From Acidobacteriota bacterium (GTDB lineage Bacteria > Acidobacteriota > Aminicenantia > Aminicenantales > Saccharicenantaceae), in NCBI GenBank assembly GCA_039683095.1, contig JBDKSB010000001.1:124001-188000 (forward strand): DNA of 64,000 bases. The letters are read 5' to 3'. The notes under the pieces were generated by a model, which searched no databases, was not told the DNA's origin, and was given only the letters and a program-made list of their open reading frames with translations. Below, piece after piece: positions 24,738 through 33,717 of the stretch. The stretch's first letter is position 1, and every line of letters begins with the position of its first letter. A program made the position numbers and the translations under genes.

Positions 24738-25262
24738 ATGACGGTGATTAAGGGATGGGCAGATTTCTACGTCATCGTCGGCTCGTCAGCCGGGGCCCTG
24801 ATCGGGTTGCAGTTCGTCGTCATTATGCTCATTGCGGCGGGACCGATCGTAAGAGGTGAAGCGCAGGCCGGCCGGGCCTTTGCGACGCCGAGCGTCGTTC
24901 ATTTCGGAGTCGTGCTATTGCTGTCAGCGATTGCCTCTGCGCCCTGGAACGGGATGGCAGCGATCTCGGCACTCTGGGGATTGCTGGGCGTCTTTGGGAT
25001 CGTGTACATCCTCGTGGTGGCCCGGCGCATGCGTCGGCAGACTTTCTACCAGCCCGTGTTCGAGGACTGGTTATTCCATGTCCTGCTGCCGGTTATGGCT
25101 TACACGGTCCTCGCCATATCGGCTTGTGTGGCCTTTTCGCGCGCTCGTATAGCCCTGTTCCTGGTCGGCGGGACCGCCGTGATGCTGCTCTTTGTCGGCA
25201 TTCACAATGCTTGGGACGCCGTTATGTATTATGTCTTTTGCGGATCGGGGTCGAAGGAATAA
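24738..25262 (+). CDS. Four- to five-helix membrane protein
   Basis: 174 residues, almost entirely hydrophobic, with helices around 14-35, 53-70, 75-95, 112-132 and 138-158. It resembles small integral membrane proteins of unknown function that occur beside SDR and flavodoxin genes. No catalytic motif is visible. Confidence 0.75.
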   Translation: MTVIKGWADFYVIVGSSAGALIGLQFVVIMLIAAGPIVRGEAQAGRAFATPSVVHFGVVLLLSAIASAPWNGMAAISALWGLLGVFGIVYILVVARRMRRQTFYQPVFEDWLFHVLLPVMAYTVLAISACVAFSRARIALFLVGGTAVMLLFVGIHNAWDAVMYYVFCGSGSKE

Positions 25263-25379
25263 TACCGGCCCGAAGCGGCGTGGCAAGGGCCGGGTTTCCC
25301 TCAGTCTCTCGCCGTGGGAATGCCGGCTAAAGCGCGAACAATGCCATTATGGAAATAATGATCGGAGGAGGATCTCGTT

Positions 25380-25913
25380 ATGAACGCGACTATAAAAAAG
25401 TGCTTGATCGCCTTTTATTCCCGGAAGGGACAGAACATCGTCGGCGGCAGGATCGCTGACTTAAAGGTCGGAAATACGGAAGTCGTCGCAAACATGATTC
25501 AGACGAAGGCGGGAGGCGACACGTTCCATATCGAATCCGTGACAGGCTATCCCGAAGATTACATGGAGACGACCGAAGTCGCCAGGAAGGAGCTGCATTC
25601 CAAAGCCAGGCCGAAGCTGACGGGACGAATCGAACATATGGAGTCCTACGACGTAATCTTCTTGGGCTTTCCGATTTGGTGGGGAACGATGCCCATGCCG
25701 GTTTACACTTTCCTCGAAAGTTATGATTTTTCCGGAAAGACAATCGTCCCATTTTGTACCCATGAGGGTAGCGGAATGGGCCATAGCGAACGGGACATCA
25801 TCAAAGCATGTCCCAAGGCGACCGTACTGGAGGGGATCGCTATCTACGGAGCCAGCGCAAGCTCCGCGGGCTCAAGGGTGTCGAGTTGGATCCATGAATT
25901 GGGAATATCATGA
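25380..25913 (+). CDS. Flavodoxin-family protein
   Basis: 177 residues. The FMN phosphate loop is at the N-terminus (LIAFYSRKGQNI, with a longer insertion before NTEVVANMI), and the aromatic loop FLGFPIWWGTMPMPVYTFLE is clear. The C-terminal CTHEGSGMGHSERDIIKACP completes a Flavodoxin_4-like domain. It likely carries electrons for the cluster oxidoreductases. AGGAGGA lies 10 bases before the ATG. Confidence 0.9.
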   Translation: MNATIKKCLIAFYSRKGQNIVGGRIADLKVGNTEVVANMIQTKAGGDTFHIESVTGYPEDYMETTEVARKELHSKARPKLTGRIEHMESYDVIFLGFPIWWGTMPMPVYTFLESYDFSGKTIVPFCTHEGSGMGHSERDIIKACPKATVLEGIAIYGASASSAGSRVSSWIHELGIS

Positions 25914-26307
25914 TTCGGATGGACCGTGCTCTCCCGTTTATGGAGGAAATCCTTGTCGGTCATGGCTCTCGGCGCTTCCGTAAAGGAGGGCTGCATGCGA
26001 CGGTCGTTCCGCCGCCGGCGGCTCGCCGGGAGCCTCGTCTTCCTGGCCGCACAGTTTCGAGCATAGGCGACCGCAGTCCTTGTCTCGTCCCGGGGAGGAT
26101 ATGAGCCGGCTGGGAGAACGTTCCTCGTGGTTATGCGGGCGAGGAGCAGCCAACCTGTCCGCCAAGAATCCTCGAGCACTTTGCTGGATCAGCTTTCGGG
26201 ATCCCTGTCATGCGTTTGGCGTGGTTCCCGATCAGTCACAGGGTTCATCCCGGTTTCTTGGGATCAGGAACACAACAAGGGCCCATGAAACACATGGGGC
26301 CGATCCA
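25914..26307. other. Intergenic stretch without a convincing gene
   Basis: Several short frames are open on both strands but none has a ribosome site or a recognisable product. No repeat or strong hairpin was seen. Confidence 0.4.
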
Positions 26308-26568
26308 TTACTTCATGGATTCTTCCTGCACCAATTCGGCGATAAGAGTCTGAGCTTTGGCGATGATACCCACCTTCTGTGACATAACTCGGTATTTCCT
26401 TCCCACCCACCATACGGTCTCCCCCTTGAGCGCTTCCGCGGCTCCAGGCTCTGCCCTTAGTATTGCCCCGTTCCCGAATTTCAGTATCCACCCAGGCTTG
26501 GCTCCAGGCTCTGCCGCATGGCAATCGGCATCGGTCAGGATAGATTCAAAGAGAACCGTGTCTGCCAT
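26308..26568 (-). CDS. Small hypothetical protein
   Basis: 86 residues (MADTVLFESILTDADCHAAEPGAKPGW...). GGAGG lies about 9 bases before the ATG. A 16-bp direct repeat (ggctccaggctctgcc) at 26443 and 26501 encodes the repeated AEPGA peptide, which suggests an internal duplication. It stands alone between the flavodoxin and glycosidase genes; function unknown. Confidence 0.55.
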   Translation of the reverse strand: MADTVLFESILTDADCHAAEPGAKPGWILKFGNGAILRAEPGAAEALKGETVWWVGRKYRVMSQKVGIIAKAQTLIAELVQEESMK

Positions 26569-26669
26569 TTATCACGCCCTCCCTGCCCCTTATGTATTCC
26601 TGCCGGGGCTCTGCGTCAAGGATTTTCGCTCGGGCGCAGCTCGGAGATCATTTCGGAAGAACGGACTGG

Positions 26670-27602
26670 TCATCCCAGCCACTCCAGGAGGGCGTGAATA
26701 CTGCCGGAAGCGAGGGCGATGCTCGAATCCGCCGCTCCATAGTACAGGTTGATCATGTCGTTATCGGGCGCAATGGTGAAGCCTCCGGGGAACACGACGC
26801 TGCCAACGTCCCCGTGCTGCTCGTAGGGCGCCTCCGGGCCAAAGAACCACTCATCGCTGCGCTTGAGGCAACGCTCCGGTGCGTTCAGATCAAAGAGGGC
26901 GAGCCCCAGCCGGTACAGCGAACCAGCCGCAGTCTGCCGCACTCCGTGGTAGATCATCAGCCAACCTTCTGGGGTTTCGATGAGCGGAGGGGAGAGTCCG
27001 ATCTTGTTGGCGTCCCACCACCCGCCGCGCCGGCATTCCAACATCAGCTTGTGGTTGCCCCAATAGCGCAGATCGGGCGAATAGGACATCCAAATATTGG
27101 CCCTGGGAGAGCTGACCGGGCGATGAATCAAGGCCCAATTCCCGCCAATACGATGAGGCAGCAAAGCCGCGTCCTTGTCTTCCGGGGGCATGATCACGCC
27201 GTAGCGCTCGAAACGGCGGAAATCTTCCGTGGTCGCCAGGGCCACGCCAGGCCCCTCGCGTGAGTAGGCGGTATATACGACGGCGTATTTGTCCAATTCG
27301 GGAAGATAGGTGATGCGCGGATCTTCGATTCCCCACATTTCTTCTGGAAAGTGCTTGGGATCAGCCGACAGGGTGGGCTGAGGATCGATCCGCCAATCAT
27401 CCACGCCATTTATGGACCGGGCCGCGCAAAGATGGGACTGCCCGCGGCGATCCTCGACTCGACATAAAAGCAGGGTCGTGCCATCAGGCAGCAATGCGGC
27501 GCCGGGATTAAATACGCTATGGACCGGATAGGTCCAATTGGCGGCGGTCAAGATGGGGTTGTTCTTGTAACGGCGCAAGAGCTCGGGGCGGTGATTGTTC
27601 AT
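26670..27602 (-). CDS. GH130-family glycosidase/phosphorylase
   Basis: 310 residues forming a five-bladed propeller: FNPGAALLPDGTTLLLCRVED, WGIEDPRITYLPELDKYAVVYTA, HRIGGNWALIHRP, SPPLIETPEGWLMIYHG. The GIEDPR motif and its Asp are typical of GH130 enzymes, which split beta-mannosides, often by phosphorolysis. The start overlaps the stop of the glycosyltransferase gene by 4 bases. No signal peptide, so it acts in the cytoplasm, presumably on a product of its partner. Confidence 0.9.
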   Translation of the reverse strand: MNNHRPELLRRYKNNPILTAANWTYPVHSVFNPGAALLPDGTTLLLCRVEDRRGQSHLCAARSINGVDDWRIDPQPTLSADPKHFPEEMWGIEDPRITYLPELDKYAVVYTAYSREGPGVALATTEDFRRFERYGVIMPPEDKDAALLPHRIGGNWALIHRPVSSPRANIWMSYSPDLRYWGNHKLMLECRRGGWWDANKIGLSPPLIETPEGWLMIYHGVRQTAAGSLYRLGLALFDLNAPERCLKRSDEWFFGPEAPYEQHGDVGSVVFPGGFTIAPDNDMINLYYGAADSSIALASGSIHALLEWLG

Positions 27603-29887
27603 TGAGATCGTGACTCCAAAGATAGCAGCGTATTTTCAGCCAAGCGCAATTCCAACAGAGCCTGGAGAAAGGCGAGCGTCGATTCCGCGCCCTGATTCTC
27701 GTTGGGCCGGTCGGGATGCAGGCCGTCCCGGCAACCTCCGGTCGTCGGGTCGTAGACGGGGAGGCTGAGGTCGTTGCGGCCTATGAACCAATCGAAGGCC
27801 CGGCGCGCTTCCTTGTTCCAGCGCTTGTCTCCCGTGACCCGGTAGGCTTCAAGGCAGGCGGATACCATCGCTTGGGCTTCGACCGGCTGTTGATCGAACC
27901 GGGCGCGCTCACCGCCCCGCTGATAGAAGCCGCGGGACCCGATGGGGACAAAATGCCCCCCGCCCGGGTCCGAGCACTGGAGGTTGGTCAACCAGCGGAG
28001 CGACTCCAGTCCGGCCTCGGCCATGGCCGCGTTCGCCATCGATCGGCCGCAGGTCAGCAACGCGTGCGGCAGCGCGGCGTTGCAATAACTCAGCCCATCC
28101 TCAAACCAGAGCCATTCGTCCGAACGATGGCCTTGATAGAGGGTCATGAGCCGCCCGGCCAAGTCCTCCCGGACCTGGCCTGCCCTCCGATCACCGGCAA
28201 ACCGCCGCAGGTACTCATGGATCCCGATGAGCGCGAATGCCCAGGCCCGCGGACTGGTCGTATCACGAATGGCAGGCAAGGCCTGCTCGAACAGCCAGCC
28301 CGCCATATTTTGGACGGCAGGGGTGTTCGCGTTGCCCAACACCATGCCCAGCGCCCATAACGCGCGGCCGTGGCTGTCATCTGAACCGCTATCCTCCTGC
28401 CACTGGCGCTGGTAATCCATGAAGTTGCGAAAACGCCGGGTCTTCGTATTGAAGGCATACCAAAGGAAGGCGAGATAGCGCGACGCCAGCTCGAAGGGCT
28501 CTTTGATGCCCAGCGCCTCGATCAGCGCGCTCACCATCAGCGCTCGAGCATTGTCGTCGGTGCAGTAGCCCTCCCCGTAGTTGGGCACGGTGAAAATGGC
28601 ATGCTGCAACATGCCCGTCTCGTCGGTCATGTGGCGCAAGTGGTCCAGCTTGAGAGGGGGCAGGTCCCCAGCGTGTCTATCCAGGGCTTTGGCCGCGAAG
28701 CCTGCGGGCGCGAAATGCCGGCGTTCGGTGCGGGCGCGTTCAAAACTCTCCATGTAGCGGCGCGCCACCTCCGGCCAGATCATCGCCCGTCCAAACAGGT
28801 AAGCCCGCTTGCGCATGGCGTGGCGCTCGGCCTCGTTTTCCAGCAAGTAGATGACCTGTTCGGCCAAGGCTGCCGGGTCACGGAACGGGACCAGGGAGCC
28901 TCGTCCTGCGGATAGCAGCTCTTCCGCATACCAGTACGGCGTCGAAATCACGGCTTTGCCCGCTCCCACGGTGTAGGCCAGCGTGCCGGAAGTGATCTGC
29001 TGCGCGTTCAGATAGGGAGTGATGTAGATGTCCGCGACGCTGATGAACTCAACGAGCTCCTCCAGGCTGACGAAACGATTGTAGAAGATCACGTGACCTT
29101 CCACGCCCCTCTCCTGAGCCAGCCATTGCAGCGACAGCCGGTAAGTTTCCCCTTCGTGCTTGATCACGTGGGGATGTGTAGCGCCGACAACGATATACAC
29201 GACATCGGGATAGCGGGCCACAATGGCCGGCAAGGCCGAGATGACGGTTTCGATCCCTTTGTTCGCCGACAGCAGGCCAAAGCTGAGCAAAACGGTTTTG
29301 CCCTCGACGCCGAAGAGGTCCTTGTTGAAGCTGGGGTCGACGAAGGGCACGTCGGGGATGCCGTGAGGGATCAGATCGATCTTCTCCGGCGGGACATGAT
29401 AGACCGTCCGCAGGAATTCAGAGCCGCGTTCGCTCATGACGACCAGCCGATCTGACAGGGCCGCGACGCCTTCCAACACCCGGCGCTGGTCAGGGTCGGG
29501 TTCGTTAAGGATGGTATGCAGGGTCGTGACGACGGGCATGCGCAATTCGCGCAAAAGGGTCAGAATGTGGCTGCCCGCTTTTCCGCCGAAAATCCCGTAT
29601 TCGAATTGAAGGCACACGAGATCGACGTTATTGATATTCAGAAAATCGGCGGCGCGCCGGTAAGACTCGATGTCCTTCTCCGTCAGCTCAAACCGGACGC
29701 GAGACGGGTAGTCATAGCCAGCCTCGGTATCGTTGACGGGCAGGGCGATACAGGTCGCGCCAGGATATTCCGAGGCGACGGCCTCACATAGATCGGTGGT
29801 GAACGTGGCGATGCCGCACTGCCGCGGCAGGTAGTTGCCGATGAAAGAGATGCGCTTGATGGGCGAATTGGCTAAGCCGCCTTCCAT
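27599..29887 (-). CDS. GT4 glycosyltransferase with C-terminal alpha-toroid domain
   Basis: 762 residues. The N-terminal half is a GT-B transferase of family 4 (NYLPRQCGIATFTTDL, LIPHGIPDVPF, FGLLSANKGIETVI, ITPYLNAQQITSGTLAYTVGAGKAVIST). The C-terminal 370 residues are helical with repeated aromatic motifs (FRNFMDYQRQW, SHGRALWALG, WLWFEDGLSYCNAALPHAL) like an (alpha/alpha)6 toroid. AAGGAG lies 10 bases before the ATG. The pair with GH130 suggests synthesis and turnover of a mannose-containing glycan or storage sugar. Confidence 0.88.
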   Translation of the reverse strand: MEGGLANSPIKRISFIGNYLPRQCGIATFTTDLCEAVASEYPGATCIALPVNDTEAGYDYPSRVRFELTEKDIESYRRAADFLNINNVDLVCLQFEYGIFGGKAGSHILTLLRELRMPVVTTLHTILNEPDPDQRRVLEGVAALSDRLVVMSERGSEFLRTVYHVPPEKIDLIPHGIPDVPFVDPSFNKDLFGVEGKTVLLSFGLLSANKGIETVISALPAIVARYPDVVYIVVGATHPHVIKHEGETYRLSLQWLAQERGVEGHVIFYNRFVSLEELVEFISVADIYITPYLNAQQITSGTLAYTVGAGKAVISTPYWYAEELLSAGRGSLVPFRDPAALAEQVIYLLENEAERHAMRKRAYLFGRAMIWPEVARRYMESFERARTERRHFAPAGFAAKALDRHAGDLPPLKLDHLRHMTDETGMLQHAIFTVPNYGEGYCTDDNARALMVSALIEALGIKEPFELASRYLAFLWYAFNTKTRRFRNFMDYQRQWQEDSGSDDSHGRALWALGMVLGNANTPAVQNMAGWLFEQALPAIRDTTSPRAWAFALIGIHEYLRRFAGDRRAGQVREDLAGRLMTLYQGHRSDEWLWFEDGLSYCNAALPHALLTCGRSMANAAMAEAGLESLRWLTNLQCSDPGGGHFVPIGSRGFYQRGGERARFDQQPVEAQAMVSACLEAYRVTGDKRWNKEARRAFDWFIGRNDLSLPVYDPTTGGCRDGLHPDRPNENQGAESTLAFLQALLELRLAENTLLSLESRSQ

Positions 29888-30121
29888 GACCGGTATCTCC
29901 TTCCTGCCCCCGTTCCGATCCCGCGGTTAATGAACGCAAAGAGACGGCCACTCGATCGTTATCGCCTTGTCGTGGCCAGAATAGACCGGGACCGAGTGCT
30001 TCTCGTTTGAAGGTCGAGCCATTCGGGATTATGCCGAGGATCAAGTATACCACAATCCGACGGTCAGCATGAAAGGGCCCGCCCGCGCCCCGCCTGGGGA
30101 GCTCCCGTGGATCCTTTTCGT

Positions 30122-30286
30122 TCACCCGCCCTGCTGGGCTTTCCGGATGATCGCGATCGCCGCGGGTGAGTCCGTGGCGAACGGCGAGCCGGCCACGGTT
30201 GACAATGCCCCCGTGGCGGCATTGATGGCAAAGGCGGAAACATGGTCGGAAGCATAATTCGCCGCGTAGGCATAATACTTGTAGAC
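30122..30286 (-). pseudogene. Fragment of a lactonase-type beta-propeller
   Basis: The residues VYKYYAYAANYASDHVSAFA and then ATGALSTVAGSPFATDSPAAIAI match one blade of 6-phosphogluconolactonase-like propeller proteins. Only one or two blades are left, with no start codon or partner blades around, so it is a remnant. It lies near the right edge of the lower-G+C region. The bases 29888-30121 show no gene. Confidence 0.55.
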
Positions 30287-30772
30287 CGTGCTCGGAGGAT
30301 TGTGGTCGCCGGCCCGCTCTCTGCCCCCATTGCCGATCATGCGCCAGTCGATGACATATAGCCGGCCACAACTCCGCCGCAAATCATCAAGCGCCTTATC
30401 CGGAGGGGATTCTCCTTGGGACTCGAAGGGCCGCGACTCCCTGCATCTTGCCCCCCAGGCTAATCATCGGCGGCAGAACAGTCGATGTCAAGGATTATGG
30501 GCTTCATCCCTGAAAGCAGGTCCTTCCTTTAGCGTCGCCCCTCTCCAGAGTGGAGGTGCCACCTCCGGTCCCGCTTCTCACCCCGCGAGATGAGACAATT
30601 TTTGGTAATTTCACCCAGGCAATGCTCATCCCGGGTGATTGACGTAATTTGTCGCTGAGAGAGAATAGGCGCCGTGGGAGCAATGCCTTGAAATTCCTGA
30701 ATCTCTCTCGCATTGGAAAATTTAGCGGGGCCCGATCGTCCTTGATTAATAAGGAGGCCGGAAACGGCGAGA
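30287..30772. other. Intergenic stretch at the island edge
   Basis: No supported gene. A perfect 15-bp palindrome (ggaggtg-c-cacctcc) is at 30552-30566. The composition changes towards the G+C-rich pilus genes from about 30640 onward. Confidence 0.4.
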
Positions 30773-30801
30773 TTGACAGGAATTGTCTAAAAACATAAGA
30801 T
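30773..30801 (+). promoter_or_regulatory. Promoter of the pilBTCSR block
   Basis: TTGACA at 30773-30778 and TAAGAT at 30796-30801 are 17 bp apart, 14 bases before the pilB ATG. The -10 hexamer is the same as in the tRNA promoter at 3206. Confidence 0.55.
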
Positions 30802-30814
30802 GACGGAATAAAAA

Positions 30815-32545
30815 ATGGCATCCAACCTGGGCGAGCTGTTGCTGCGGGAGAAGATCCTCTCGGTTGACCAGCTGAAAACCGCCCTGGAATTCCAGAAAAA
30901 GAACAGTCTCCCGGTCGGGACTTCGCTCGTTCAGCTCGGCTACCTGACCGAGGAGGACATCGCCCAGGCCCTCAGCCGCCAGCTCGGCTATCCCTACATC
31001 GACCTCGACCAGTTCGACGTCTACTCCGAGGTCATCAGCCTCATTCCCGTGGACGTGGCCAAGAAGTACCTGGTCATGCCCATCCACCGCATCCGGAACT
31101 TCCTGACCCTGGCCATGGTCGACCCGACCGACCTCGAGATAATCGAGGACATCCGCTTCCGGACCGGCCTGTCGATCCAGCCGGTCATCGCCTCCGAGAC
31201 GGGGGTCGTCAACGCCATCAACAAGTACTACGGCACGGCCGACGCCATCCGGGTCAAGAAGATCATCGAGGACATCGCCCTGGCCGACGACGGCCGGGTC
31301 AACATCATCGACGAAGACAAGGAAACGGACGTCCTGACCGAGGGCGACGAGACCGAGGCCGAAGAAGCCCCGATCATCAAGCTGGTCAACCAGACCTTCG
31401 TCGACGCCATCAAGCGGGGCGCCAGCGACGTCCACTTCGAGCCCTACGAAACGAGCTTCCGCGTCCGCTACCGCATGGACGGCGACCTCTACGAGATCGT
31501 CAACCTGCCCCTGAAGTACCGCAGCCCGGTCCTGTCCCGCGTCAAGATCCTGGCGAACATGGACATCGCCGAGAAGCGCCTGCCGCAGGACGGCCGGATC
31601 AAGATGCGCCTGCGCCTCGACAACGGCAAGAAGAAAGAGGTCGACATGCGCGTCTCCTCCCTGCCGACCCTGTGGGGGGAGAAGATCGTCGCCCGTATCC
31701 TCGACAAGGAGATGCTCAAGCTCGACCTGACCCAGCTCGGCTTCGAAGAAGAGTCGCTGACCGTCTTCCAGGAAGCCATCGGCCGGCCCTGGGGCATCGT
31801 CCTCGTCACCGGGCCGACCGGCAGCGGCAAGACGAACACGCTCTACTCGGCCATCTCGACCATCAATTCGCCGGACATGAACATCATGACCGCCGAGGAC
31901 CCGGTCGAGTTCAACGTCCCGAACATCAACCAGGTCCAGATCAAGGACGAGATCGGGCTGACCTTCGCCGCCTGCCTGCGCAGCTTCCTGCGGCAGGATC
32001 CTGACGTCATGCTGGTCGGCGAGATGCGCGACCAGGAGACCGTCGATATCGCCATCAAGGCCGCCCTGACAGGCCACCTGGTCTTCTCCACCATCCACAC
32101 CAACGACGCCGCGAGCTCGATCACCCGCATGGAGAACATGAACATCGAGCCCTTCCTGATCGCCGACTCGCTCATCCTGGTCGCCGCCCAGCGGCTGGTC
32201 CGCAAGCTCTGCAAGAAGTGCGCCCAGCCGCACCCGCTGCCCGAGTCGGCCCTGCTCGAGATGGGCTATCACAAGAACGAGGTCAAGGGGCTCCAGGTCA
32301 TGAAGCCCGGCGGCTGCGACGCCTGCAACAAGACCGGGTACAAGGGCCGGACCGCCCTGTTCGAGGTCATGAAGGTGGACGATGACATCCGCACCATGAT
32401 CCTGACCCGGGCCCAGTCCCGGGAGATCAAGAGGAAGGCCATCGAGAAGGGCATGCTGACCCTGCGGCGGAGCGGCCTGGTCAAGATCAAGAACGGCATC
32501 ACCTCGGTCGAGGAAGTCCTGCGCGAGACCGTCCGGGACGAGTGA
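30815..32545 (+). CDS. pilB: Type IV pilus extension ATPase PilB
   Basis: 576 residues. An MshEN-type N-terminal domain (LGELLLREKILSVDQL) is followed by the GspE/PilB motor with Walker A GPTGSGKTNT, the Asp box and Walker B (DVMLVGEMRDQETVDIA), a His box (GHLVFSTIHTNDA) and a zinc-binding tetracysteine (CKKC ... CDAC). It drives pilin assembly. An acidic insertion (DEDKETDVLTEGDETEAEE) precedes the motor. It begins the pilus block, followed after 28 bases by pilT. Confidence 0.95.
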   Translation: MASNLGELLLREKILSVDQLKTALEFQKKNSLPVGTSLVQLGYLTEEDIAQALSRQLGYPYIDLDQFDVYSEVISLIPVDVAKKYLVMPIHRIRNFLTLAMVDPTDLEIIEDIRFRTGLSIQPVIASETGVVNAINKYYGTADAIRVKKIIEDIALADDGRVNIIDEDKETDVLTEGDETEAEEAPIIKLVNQTFVDAIKRGASDVHFEPYETSFRVRYRMDGDLYEIVNLPLKYRSPVLSRVKILANMDIAEKRLPQDGRIKMRLRLDNGKKKEVDMRVSSLPTLWGEKIVARILDKEMLKLDLTQLGFEEESLTVFQEAIGRPWGIVLVTGPTGSGKTNTLYSAISTINSPDMNIMTAEDPVEFNVPNINQVQIKDEIGLTFAACLRSFLRQDPDVMLVGEMRDQETVDIAIKAALTGHLVFSTIHTNDAASSITRMENMNIEPFLIADSLILVAAQRLVRKLCKKCAQPHPLPESALLEMGYHKNEVKGLQVMKPGGCDACNKTGYKGRTALFEVMKVDDDIRTMILTRAQSREIKRKAIEKGMLTLRRSGLVKIKNGITSVEEVLRETVRDE

Positions 32546-32573
32546 CGGGGCGCGGAAAGAGAGGAAGAATCCC

Positions 32574-33689
32574 ATGGCCAAGCCGATCTTCGAGCTTCTG
32601 AAAGCCTGCGTCGAGGCCGACGCCAGCGACCTCCACATCACGACCTACATCCCGCCGCGCATCCGCGTCCACGGCGTCCTCCGGGACCTCGACCACCCGG
32701 CCCTGACCCCGGCCGAGACCAAGGAGATCATCTACAGCATCATGACCGACAAGCAGAAGCGGCTGTTCGAGGAGAAGCTCGAGCTCGACTTCTCCTTCGG
32801 CGTCAAGGAGCTGGGCCGGTTCCGGGCCAACGTCTTCATGCAGAAGGGCGCCGTGGCCGGGGCCTTCCGCCGCTTCCTGCCCTCGATGTGGAGCTTCGCC
32901 CAGCTGGGCATCCCCCAGCGGGTCCAGCAGCTCTGCTACCTGCCGCGGGGCCTGATCATCGTCACCGGGCCGACCGGCTGCGGCAAGTCGACGACCCTGG
33001 CCTGCATGATCGAGCACATCAACGCCGAGCGGCCGGTCCACATCGTCACCATCGAGGACCCCATCGAGTACTACCTGACGCCGCGCAAGGCGATCATCAA
33101 CCAGCGCGAGCTCTACGCCGACACCCAGTCCTACGGCAACGCCCTGCGCTCGGTCCTGCGCGAGGACCCCGACGTCGTCCTGGTCGGCGAGATGCGCGAC
33201 TTCGAGACCGTCGAGGCCTGTATGCGCGTCGCCGAGACGGGCCACCTGACCTTCTCGACGCTGCACACGAACTCGGCCGTCGAGTCGATCAGCCGCATCA
33301 TCGACATCTTCCCCAGCCAGTACCAGGCCCAGGTCCGGATCACGCTGTCGATGTCGCTCGAGGCGGTCATGACCCAGGCCCTCCTGCCGCGCATCGACGG
33401 CAAGGGCCGGGTCCTGGCCATGGAGATCCTCATCCCCAACCCGGCCATCCGCAACCTCATCCGGGAGAACAAGATCCACCAGATCTACTCGGCCATGCAG
33501 ATGGGCCAGGAAAAGTTCGGCATGCAGACCTTCAACCAGTCGCTGGCCAACCTGTACTTCCGCAGGCTGGTCAGCCTGGAAACCGTCATGTCCATGACCT
33601 CCTTCCCCGAGGAGCTGACCGACATCATCCAGCGCCGCGAGGGGATCAAGATCGGATCCGGCGGCGCGGCGGGGCCGGCCCGGCGCTAG
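32574..33689 (+). CDS. pilT: Type IV pilus retraction ATPase PilT
   Basis: 371 residues. Walker A is GPTGCGKSTT, Walker B DVVLVGEMRDFETVEA, and the PilT signature GHLTFSTLHTNSAVESISRIID is present. The C-terminal AIRNLIRENK helix is the retraction-specific element. It lacks the MshEN domain and tetracysteine of PilB, as expected. It depolymerises pili for twitching or DNA uptake. Confidence 0.95.
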   Translation: MAKPIFELLKACVEADASDLHITTYIPPRIRVHGVLRDLDHPALTPAETKEIIYSIMTDKQKRLFEEKLELDFSFGVKELGRFRANVFMQKGAVAGAFRRFLPSMWSFAQLGIPQRVQQLCYLPRGLIIVTGPTGCGKSTTLACMIEHINAERPVHIVTIEDPIEYYLTPRKAIINQRELYADTQSYGNALRSVLREDPDVVLVGEMRDFETVEACMRVAETGHLTFSTLHTNSAVESISRIIDIFPSQYQAQVRITLSMSLEAVMTQALLPRIDGKGRVLAMEILIPNPAIRNLIRENKIHQIYSAMQMGQEKFGMQTFNQSLANLYFRRLVSLETVMSMTSFPEELTDIIQRREGIKIGSGGAAGPARR

Positions 33690-33717
33690 GGGCGGCCCGC
33701 GAAAGGCGAGGTGCACT

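Noticed and set aside
30552-30566. Palindrome ggaggtg-c-cacctcc as right end of an insertion
   Set aside because: No second copy or target duplication was found; it may be chance or an operator.
30746-32641. A 631-residue open frame opposite pilB
   Set aside because: It is the antisense shadow of a clear pilB gene in G+C-rich codons; the product is Asp/Gly/Leu-biased without any motif.
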